A stretch of DNA of 64,000 bases from Tethya wilhelma (taxonomy: Eukaryota; Porifera; Demospongiae; Tethyida; Tethyidae). A model generated the notes under the pieces. That model was given only the letters and a program-made list of their open reading frames with translations, searched no databases and was not told where the DNA came from. The stretch spans positions 19,320 to 83,319 of the forward strand of contig CAXIPT010000060.1 of assembly GCA_964030475.1 (NCBI GenBank), in the 5' to 3' direction. Shown one piece after another: positions 56,673 through 64,000 of this stretch. The translations under genes and the position numbers were made by a program. How positions within the stretch are numbered: the stretch's first letter is position 1; each line of letters opens with the position of its first letter.

Positions 56673-59412
56673 ATGGACCACCAACAGTACGAAGAGCTCT
56701 ACGACTACCTGTCAAAAGGCACGTACCCGCTCTCATTTACAAAGGAGCAGAAGTATGTTCTAAGGAGAAGGAGCAAGAACTTTAAGATTGACCATGAACA
56801 CCTAGTGTATCTGGACAAACAGGCTGACTCTGATGAAGTTCTTGAGAGAGTGGTGCTAAGAGGAAGAGAAGAAATTGAAAGAGTGTTTCTAGAGTGCCAC
56901 TTGACAGGTGGGGCACACAGAGGCTGAGATGCAACTATTAACAAGGTCAAAGAGCGTTACTACTGGCCATCATATTATAAAGACCTCCAAAAGAAGGTAT
57001 ACAATTCAAGGGCGGAGACAGTGTTTAAAAAGTGGGGGGGCTGGGCTGGCCCATGTGACCCTGCACCACTTATATAGCTAGCCACAACTCTAAGGGTATA
57101 CATAATACTACCACTAGCTTTATTATTGATTATTAATACATTACATGTAACACACACTGATATTAAAATCTATGAACAATATTGAACACAATCATACTAA
57201 TAAAAATGTCCAAAGAACTTCTTTCTTTCATCATTACAGTCTATAAATTCTTTAGCAACCAGGATCAAATCAATGGAGTCTGTTACTTCCTTATGTACAT
57301 GAAGTAATAAACAATTGTTCAGCCTTTTCTCTGTCATTGACGATCGTAGATAAGTTAAAAGCCGCCGCAAAGCAGAAAAGCTTCTCTCTGATGTTGCAGA
57401 TGATATAGGTATAGTCTTGAATAGACGAAGCAGTAGATGCACAGTAGACACCGATTTGACTTTCTTTTTCTGTTATTTCTGAACTTTTAACTACTTTCGG
57501 GTTTGTCTTTAGCCAAGAACTTAAACAAGCTTGTCTTTTCATCACAACACATGCATCATTCACATTACTACTCTAATAAAAGCCTACCTTCATTTAAATA
57601 GATAGGTCATAGGTCATAAAAATTGTAATTTCATTCGTTTTTAGTACAGTATGAAGGTATCAGCTGATCAAGAGAGGAGACAGTATTGTGTGCACTTGAC
57701 AGTATTGCTATAGCTAGTAGTGTTGTGTATATATCATTACAGACTGAAATGTGGGGGGGCTAGGCTCCCTCAGCTTTGAAAATGGGGGTGCTTGGGCACC
57801 CCCAGCCCCCCCTGATTCTCCGCCCCTGATACAATTGTAACATTCTGTATGAGTAAACATTGGTTGAATATAGTACTCGCCGCTTTGCCTATGATTTTAG
57901 ATTAAAAGGCTGTGTGACAGATGCCAGAGAAATGGGAAAGAGTTGAAGACAGCAGCCACTGTACTAAGACCCATCAAAGTAACTCCTGAAGTGTGTTACA
58001 TGATTGGAATGGACCTAATTGGACCATTCAAAGAGACCCCTGAAGGATGGCAGTATGTGCTGACAGTAACTGACTACTTCAGCAAGTATGTCGAGGCCAT
58101 TCCAATTGTAGACAAGAGTGCTCCTTCAGTGGCAAAAGCAATTTACCGTGTGCACCTACGACATGGTGCTCCTGCTCACATCATATGTGACCAAGGTCGG
58201 GAATTTGTTAACAAGGTATGTGACATTTATCTTGTAGTAATGAATATTTATTCACCAGTCACTTAATAATCTTATTTCAGCTGAATGAATGTTTGCAAGA
58301 ATGCTTTAAAGTGAAGTTGAGGGTCACAAGTGCCTACCATCCCCAGTCAAATGGTTTAGATGAGAGAACAAACCAAACTCTGAAGAGGTATGACTGGAAG
58401 TATAACATTGACTTGATGATTAAGCAATTGCTAAATTTTTATAGATACATTTCCAAAATGATGGAGAATGAAGAGGATGACAGGGGGCAGTACTTGGAAG
58501 CAGCTATGTTTGCTACTAACACTAGCAAGCAAAAAACAACTGCTGTAACACCATTCAGAATGATGTTTGGTAGGGAGCCACGATTTCCCCTAGAAGCTGA
58601 AATTCAAGCAGAGGGTGGAAAAGTGGAGGAAGTTTTCTCAGCACTTTCAGATGCTGATCCTACTGAAGTATTGCAGAAGATTACAGACAAACAGCAAAAG
58701 ATATTTGGAGAGGTGGATGCACGCATCAAAGAGGCTCAAAAGAAGCAGATCTCTCAGTATGCAAAGAAAAAAGGAACAGTGGAGTATTCTTTCAAGATTG
58801 GTGACAAGGTCTTACGGAGAAATATGTTTCAGAAAACCAAGAAGGGTCACAAGAGAGAAGACACATATCTCGGTCCATACACAATTGTAGAATTGTCATC
58901 TACAAGCTGTCTAGTGAAGAACAAAGCAGGGAAACTGTTGAAGCAGCGTATACACCTTAGTCAACTCAAACCATATTTCTCTCCTGATGAAGGTATATAT
59001 ATTTCTAAATGACAACTTACTGTTTTAGGATCCAATTTGTCTTAATTTGTTTTCAGGAACGTCCACTCCTCCCGATAATTCAGAGAGCACCCCCCTTCCT
59101 GGTGAATCGGAGAGCACCACTCCTCCCGATGATTCAGAGAGCACCCCCCTTCCCGGTGAATTGGAGAGTACCACTCCTCCCATTGATTCACTGACAAAGT
59201 CTAGAGATGACACCGACAGACTACTATTTGAGGTCAGTAATACTCTAAATAACTTGACATTCCAATGAACTGAAATCAGTGTATGAGCTGTTTATGCGAC
59301 ATTGTATTCATACTTTTATTAAAAACAGGTTTTCAAGTACTCACGCAATCTTCCTGTGGACTCTAATCCCCCTGCTAAGTCTCAAAATGTCCCACCCAAG
59401 AAAAAGGCCTGA
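56673..59412 (+). pseudogene. Ginger1 transposase: H2C2 finger, DDE integrase core, GPY motif
   Basis: Exons: 56673-56996, 57901-58215, 58281-58387, 58445-58992, 59057-59232, 59329 onward. Exon 1 gives the H..H half of the H2C2 finger (FLECHLTGGAHRG) and RYYWPSYYKD; exon 2 opens with its Cys half (LCDRCQRNGK). The integrase core shows all three acids: GMDLIGPF, HIICDQGREF, and the Glu in HPQSNGLDERTNQT, with YHPQSN spanning a normal Gypsy motif. A GPY/F module follows (YLGPYTIVELSS to QLKPYF), then a Pro/Ser/Glu repeat (STPLPGESESTTPPDDSEST). Lesions: TGA at 56925-56927 inside the zinc-finger region and TGA at 59410-59412; both could be CGA to TGA. Introns are 57-96 nt except the first, enlarged by a hAT. 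Ginger1 transposases normally continue into a peptidase, found here as the next entry. Confidence 0.88.
57007..57828 (-). mobile_element. hAT remnant nested in a Ginger1 intron
   Basis: 822 bp with ends CAAGGGCGGAGA and (reverse) CAGGGGCGGAGA and a perfect 8-bp duplication atacaatt (56999-57006, 57829-57836). On the minus strand, 57451-57197 encodes the end of a hAT transposase: the dimerisation region with PISSATSERSFSALRRL and SMTEKRLNNCLLLHVHKE. The rest of the transposase is missing, so this is an internally deleted copy. It lies wholly within intron 56997-57900; removing it leaves an intron of 74 nt, the normal size here. Confidence 0.92.
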
Positions 59413-59503
59413 AGGTTAGACAGGCATGAAGATAAATTCAGTTCGCTACATATACATGTTCGGTTTTACTACATACATGACATTGCATGTACATGTGTAA
59501 TAG

Positions 59504-60235
59504 GTTGTAAACTCGGCAGCAAAGAAACTAATCAGTTCCCAACTGCAGTCACAGAAGAAGGGACATTCTAAGAAAAGGAAGCACTGTATTGTAGATGTAG
59601 ATGTAGGACAACATCCCAAGAAAAGGCGAACTGATTTACAGAAGCCAAATCGATCAAATTGCTGGGTGGGCAGTTTGACTTATGCAGATGCAGACGTTAT
59701 TTTATCCCTTACAGGATGGATGAATAGCAGCATTGTGTCAGAAGCACAAATGCTTTTGAAAAAGATGGCACCTCAACTCGGTGGATTCCAGGATACTAGC
59801 CTCGGCATTACCTGTGGCTACCGAATTGAAACAGGTTCAGATATTGTGCAAATTGTCCACAATAGTTGTGACCACTTGTTGGTACTCAGCACTATTGGAG
59901 CAAAAGAAGATGAAGTGTTTATTTTTGACAGCTTGTATTGCAGTTTGTCTCAGTCTGTCAAAAAACAGATTGCTGCCATGCTAGCAACGACTTCGAAACG
60001 GATTCGGTTGAATTTCATAACTGTTCAAAAGCAATTAGGAGGATGTGACTGTGGACTATTCGCAATTGCATTTGCTACTGCTCTTTCTTGTGGACAGAAC
60101 CCAGGACGTCAAATCTATGATCAATCGAAAATGCGAAGTCACCTTTATAAATGTTTGAAAGATAGACGTATGGATATATGTTCCTACATAAGAAAGCCTC
60201 TACTCCTCGCAAGATTGTATCTGTTGACTACATAG
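59504..60235 (+). pseudogene. Ulp1-type (C48) peptidase domain of Ginger1
   Basis: Open from a possible acceptor (gtaatag, 59503) to TAG 60233-60235. It starts with basic, nuclear-signal-like runs (KKGHSKKRKH, PKKRR). Counting from the Met at 59666, the catalytic set is His70 in SCDHLLVLS, Asp88 in VFIFDSLY, Gln near 121-123 and Cys129 in GGCDCGLF. This is the arrangement of Ulp1/SENP peptidases, which cleave SUMO and relatives. The C-terminal end (DRRMD) runs out of frame just before the PHD finger: a small indel at about 60170-60178 (tatata) separates them. The splice link to the upstream integrase cannot be made in frame as written. It is probably one original protein of integrase, peptidase and PHD. 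Confidence 0.85.
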
Positions 60236-60393
60236 ATATCTTCTGTGTATGTAGGGTGCCAGAAGTAAATGGAGTGGATATGGTAGAATGCTGCAAATGT
60301 AATGAGTGGTATCATGGTAGCTGCATTCATATTCCCAAACAGATATTTGAAGATAGTTTTATTGAATGGCTTTGTCCCTCATGTGTATTATAA
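60178..60393 (+). pseudogene. PHD finger at the Ginger1 C-terminus
   Basis: A 71-aa frame contains a Cys4-His-Cys3 PHD finger: CVC, then CCKC, then WYHGSC and a final CPSC, with the conserved Trp two residues before the last pair (EWLCPSC). PHD fingers read the histone H3 tail. The frame overlaps the end of the peptidase ORF and continues HKKASTPRKIVSVDYIDIF, so the domain was probably the C-terminus of the same protein before a small frameshift. A poly-A-like AT-rich stretch follows, and the right Ginger1 terminus starts about 250 bp downstream. Confidence 0.85.
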
Positions 60394-60723
60394 CATTATT
60401 ATAATTTTTTTTGTATTACTAATAATTTCAAGTTTCCCTTGTTTCCCTCCTGTATAATTGTGATAACATAATTATTACTGTATAATTTCAATTTATTATT
60501 ATAATTTATTTATTGTTGTATTGTATTACTATACTAATAATTTTTAGTAGTTATAGCTAATGTCAAATTCAGAAAATTAGGGGGAACAATATCTCTGGGA
60601 ACACATATCCCTATAGGTGACACTTGGCGGTAAACTTAGGGATATATGTTGGGGGAACACTTATCCCTAGGGGAAATTGTTTCTGGGAACACATATACTG
60701 GGGGAACACATATCACTATAACA

Positions 60724-60727
60724 CTGT
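60724..60727. repeat. Ginger1 target duplication, right (CTGT)
   Basis: Pairs with CCGT at 55132-55135. The one difference is a C to T change at the CpG. Confidence 0.75.
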
Positions 60728-60767
60728 ACGTATGCTACACTATGTAAGACCTATTATACTACAACAG

Positions 60768-61927
60768 TCAAGCTATAATATTGTATACAGTTGTTGGTTC
60801 ACTTGTTGTCTCTTCAGTTGTTGTCTCTTCCGTGGTTGTCTCCTCAGTTGTTGGTTCACTTGTTGTCTCTTCAGTTGTTGTCTCCTCCGTGGTTGTCTCC
60901 TCAGTTGTTGGTTCATTTGTTGTCTCTTCAGTTGTTGTCTCCTTCGTTGTTGTCTCTTCTGCTGTAGTCTCTTTCGTGGTTGTTTCTTCTGTGGTTGTTT
61001 CTTTTATGGTTGGAAAAGATGTGGTTACACTTGTAGTGGTGGCAGTGGTGGTGTCCAGGGTAGTACCAGCTATTGTAGCAGGAGAGGGTGTAGTGTCAGG
61101 AGTGATTTCAGGAGGTGGAGAAGTATTGATTGTGACTTCAGGAGCAGTAGTGGTGAGTTTGACTGTAGTAAACTCAGGACTTGTTGTTCCAGGACTGGTT
61201 GTATTAGGACAAATTGTTTCAGGACTGGTTGTGTCCAGATGAGTTGTTTCAGGACTGGTTGTGTCAGGATCAGATGTATCAGGGCTTGATGTTGCAGTTG
61301 ATGGAGCTATGGTTGTCAAGGGAGGTGTTGCTGAAGGACTTGTAGTGGAGACTGTAGCATGTATATTGTATCAGTGTGTGATGTTATAATGTGTATAATA
61401 CTTACACTATATAGTACTGTAAATAACTAACCATCAGAGTGAATTTCTCTGCATATACATTTGCAGTTTTCTAGGAAATCATTGTCCTGTCCTTGCCTGT
61501 TCCTAATTGAGATGCTTTGAGAGTGTGATTTTGACCCTGTTTGGGACTTTTCCCCATTTAATCCTTTACTACTATGATTATGTTCATTGTAGCATGTCTG
61601 TTCACATTCCCTCAGACTGGTAGATTCAAGAATTTTCTTTCTCACCAATTTACTAGAATATTGACTGATGTCACAGCCTGATCTCAAAATGTTGATATTG
61701 TCACATATACAATTGCAAGCTTCTAAATTATCTTTACTCTTTGAATCTTGTATAGAATTTTGGTCAAGACAAGTTGATTTACATCCTTCATTATCTAATC
61801 TATTGAGCTCCTCTGTATCTACTTTCTTCAAGATGTGTGTTAAACTTTTTGACTTAAACTTTGGAAATTTTGCTTTCAAGCACTCGTATTGCTTATCTAC
61901 CTCACCCTGAATGTATGTATGTGTCAT
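60768..61927 (-). CDS. Cys-motif and threonine-rich repeat protein, unrecognised
   Basis: Two minus-strand exons join in phase 1: 61927-61432 (ATG at 61927; donor gttagt) and 61351-60768 (acceptor ctacag; TGA stop), 359 codons without a break. Exon 1 has two copies of a Cys unit: GCKSTCLDQ then LEACNCICDN, and ECEQTCYNE then LENCKCICRE (C-x3-C ... C-x-C-x-C), separated by charged Ser-rich sequence. Exon 2 is Thr/Ser/Pro/Glu-rich and ends in three 20-residue repeats (60 bp each) built from TTEE and TSEPT. This is mucin-like and heavily O-glycosylatable if secreted. The called ATG has no signal peptide; upstream in-frame Met codons in the E repeat (MMINILYCVVG) could supply a weak one. The stop lies 41 bp from the Ginger1 right duplication, so downstream exons may have been displaced. 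Confidence 0.55.
60785..60965 (-). repeat. 60-bp minisatellite in the Thr-rich exon
   Basis: gttgttggttcacttgttgt recurs at 60789, 60849 and 60909 with few differences. A 60-bp period keeps the frame, so repeat number can change without breaking the protein. Confidence 0.85.
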
Positions 61928-61944
61928 TTTGCTATAATCATATT

Positions 61945-62035
61945 CACAGTAGTACGTATAGTAGGAATGGGTCGTCTGCCCCACGACACAATACAAAATG
62001 TTGATCATCATAAAATCTAACAAAACAAAACTGTT
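61945..62035 (+). repeat. Family E repeat, copy 2
   Basis: cagtagtacgtatagtagga ... cacaatacaaaatgttgatc, in the same orientation as 55241. It overlaps the 5' leader of the Cys/Thr-rich gene. Confidence 0.7.
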
Positions 62036-62039
62036 AAGG

Positions 62040-63907
62040 GTGGTCGGTCATAGCAACACGCGAAGAGCACAGGCAGGAAGAATTGCGTCATAATTGTGTA
62101 GTTTGACATCACCACTAACCTCAACCGGAAGTATAGAATGATTGTGCATGAAGATTATGCATGGGATCTTACAACTAGACAGCTGGCTACTTTTTTGTTG
62201 CTTTTTTACAGCACAAGCCCTTTTCAAAGAGAAAGAGGTCTTCAAAAGAGGCTGACACCAGGTGGCAACTATTCAAGACACTTGGAAGCAACAGAAAAGG
62301 TTTAACAGTACTACTATACACATCCATAACCAGTGATTGAGTAAGTATCAAAATTGAATGGTTTGTATTCCAGAAGTATAGATCGAGCTAGTGTAAACAT
62401 TATATCAATTCCAGAAAATAAAGTGTCTATGAACTGGCTGGCTTTCAGGGGGACCGTCAAGATAACTCTGATACAGCAACAGAGCCAGATGGTAGTATTT
62501 GAGCTGGTTTCCTAAGACTGAACAAATGGATGCTAAACTCAACTTGAAACTAAATGACGAGGAACTGGGCTGTTGAGGAGACAAAGTACGGTCCAAAAGA
62601 CTCCAAACAAGGGTGAATTTCCACCATTATAAGTTGTGGTGTACCACAAGGTAACAAGTACTATGTCGTCACTCCCAATATAAAATCTGGAAAAAAAATT
62701 AAAAGAAACCAACAGACTTGTGATCAACAAAAAACAAACAATATTTTATTTTTGCTTACAAGATTGCATGTATTTGTAGAATCTCTGCTCCATATGAAAA
62801 TTAAGTTCTCTGCTACTTCAAGGTGTACAGATGCCATACTGAAAGAAGAATGATACAAGTGAGATAAAATGCACAAGTCAAGAGTATGTACTAAACAGCT
62901 ATAGCCTAGTAATTTTTGTGGTTTTTGTTGTACACAAGTGTATATATCTTTCTGTAATGATGTTTTCCAAAAAAATAACCTCACTTCAAACATTCATACT
63001 AAGCACACACACAGAGTAGAAGCATGCAGAAGCACATTTTATGGTAATAGTAAAGACACATGGAGCTATAGACCATACACTACACTAGCAAATCACTGGC
63101 AATTCACTCATCATACATGGTACCATATGATTGTAGTAGTATATTGGATTACCTTCCTTTCAGAGCAGAACTTGAGCTAGTCCCAGAGTTTCACTGTAGT
63201 ATGGAAGTATCACTAGCATGACTGAAGCTAAGACATGTTTGGATCTTGAGAAACCAACGACAAAGCAGTGTGACTCATTTCATCTCGGTGCTCTTCAATT
63301 AGAGAGACAACAGTCAGTCACTTTGAGGTGAAGTTAACAGCTTTGAGTCGACCAGTCTGACCTACAGTAATACCTCAACCATTGCTCTCCTTGTTACCAA
63401 CCAGATTTCACCTCAGCTGGCCATTCTGTAGCAGCTACCACGATCTCAAAAGATTTCACTCTGATCTGCCAAGTGTACAAATAATTTTCAACTCGCCGCG
63501 TTCAATGCTAAATAAACTGCGTACTCAGACACTCCACTTTAAAGAGGCAGCTTCTTTGATGTACCGCTTTTTGTAAAATCTCTCTTTGTGATCACCGCAA
63601 GAGTGCCAAATTTAGAACATAAACTGCCTGACGTCAACTCTTTAGAAGTACGTATTCTTTTTTCCATTTATTCATCCCTGATTGGTTAGATCAGTGGGTG
63701 TGTCGAAAAAAATCGAACAAAGACAGTGTACGCAGCCAAGAAATGGCAAAAAACGATACGTAGAAGTGTTTAGCAGCTAAAAATTAGTACGTATGCCTCC
63801 TTGGTTCTTCGAACGTTCTAGTTCATGTTGAAATAGATGCGATAGGCAGATGACAGGAAGTCGGTGAAAAAGCTGCTATTCAGGAAAAAAATTTTCTAGC
63901 GTGCTCA
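62040..63907. other. No gene recognised
   Basis: Several 60-90-aa ORFs on both strands have no domain, no repeated copy and no phase-matched splice partners. At about 63775 the sequence becomes CpG-richer, but no exon follows before the n at 63908. Confidence 0.5.
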
Positions 63908-63908
63908 N

Positions 63909-64000
63909 TAGTACGGAATGGCCGAACGTCCCATAGACACAATACAAAATGTTTATGATCATAAAAATCTAGTAAAACAAAGTGGAGTCTTTAAACTTGC
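63909..64000 (+). repeat. Family E repeat, copy 3, joined at an n
   Basis: tagtacggaatggccgaacg then cccatagacacaatacaaaa, aligned with 55262 onward. It starts right after the n at 63908 and leaves the window. Confidence 0.65.

Larger units (their letters stand above)
55136..60723 (+). mobile_element. Ginger1 DNA transposon
   Basis: A 5588-bp element with inverted ends of about 70 bp: TGTTATAGTGAT then gtgttccccc ... aaacaatttcccctagggat then aagtgttccccca at left, and the inverse at right (60650-60723). The TGT...ACA tips resemble LTR tips, as described for Ginger. It codes for a Gypsy-type integrase with GPY motif, Ulp1 peptidase and PHD finger. The left 1.4 kb holds other repeats (an E copy at 55241, F-D at 55425-56565), and an intron holds a hAT element, so the original was about 3 kb shorter. 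An integrase with no reverse transcriptase or gag, plus the CCGT duplication, separates it from Gypsy. Confidence 0.9.

Noticed and set aside
55136..60723. Gypsy LTR retrotransposon or Polinton
   Set aside because: No reverse transcriptase, gag, polymerase or LTR pair. The ends are inverted repeats and the duplication is CCGT-type, which fits Ginger1.
60781..61242. 153-aa plus-strand ORF rich in VVSSVV
   Set aside because: It is the antisense shadow of the Thr-rich exon, whose minus-strand reading has matching splice phase with an upstream exon and a sensible composition.
60624..61289. 221-aa plus-strand Cys/Phe-rich ORF
   Set aside because: Another antisense frame of the 60-bp minisatellite; it also runs through the Ginger1 terminus.

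Overview
The window looks like a repeat-rich piece of an invertebrate animal genome, most likely a demosponge of the Amphimedon type. This is an inference from three things: AT-rich sequence, very short GT-AG introns (57 to about 100 nt) in every gene that can be spliced by eye, and a TRAF-zinc-finger plus Death-domain gene of a kind common in sponges. There are no operons, CRISPR arrays, rRNAs or tRNAs that I can see. Seven single n characters (2868, 13951, 31354, 40878, 43715, 45497, 63908) act as assembly joints, and several sit exactly at repeat boundaries.

Layout. 0.7-2.2 kb: a complete Merlin DNA transposon with perfect 82-bp inverted repeats and an 8-bp target duplication, whose empty site survives in an inverted repeat copy near 39.5 kb. 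2.2-14 kb: microsatellite-linked hairpin elements, a (GACA)n-tailed repeat, a composite foldback family, and a 377-bp TA-flanked MITE that splits an otherwise open exon. 14.5-16 kb: a mariner-like end and a decayed CR1/L2-type reverse transcriptase. 16.8-34.5 kb: a run of MITEs with distinct termini (CpG-rich, TA-flanked, TTAA-flanked, 9-bp-TSD and TTA-flanked types), including a 44-bp perfect palindrome. 34.7-36.3 kb: three exons with matching splice phases from an unrecognised gene. 38.4-43.7 kb: two long foldbacks, a MULE fragment, and a cluster of GTACAAATTTGTAC palindromes. 43.9-45.1 kb: a TRAF/Death pseudogene. 45.5-48.7 kb: a MULE with an AT-hook, a CXXC finger and an OTU peptidase. 48.9-51.7 kb: nested mariner-like, hAT-like and other MITEs. 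52.1-54.8 kb: a 14-exon transposase-like gene on the minus strand. 55.1-60.7 kb: a Ginger1 transposon coding for a Gypsy-type integrase, an Ulp1 peptidase and a PHD finger, with a hAT element nested in one of its introns. 60.8-61.9 kb: a two-exon Cys-motif/threonine-rich gene on the minus strand. 62-64 kb: nothing recognised.

Main point. Two unrelated cut-and-paste transposons 8 kb apart each carry a chromatin-reading finger (CXXC or PHD) and a ubiquitin-family peptidase (OTU or Ulp1) downstream of the transposase. Most coding elements are damaged, in several cases by a TGA that could come from CGA. The exceptions are the AT-hook/CXXC/OTU tail and the Cys/Thr-rich gene, which read open throughout, and the three-exon unknown gene, which reads open as far as it can be followed.
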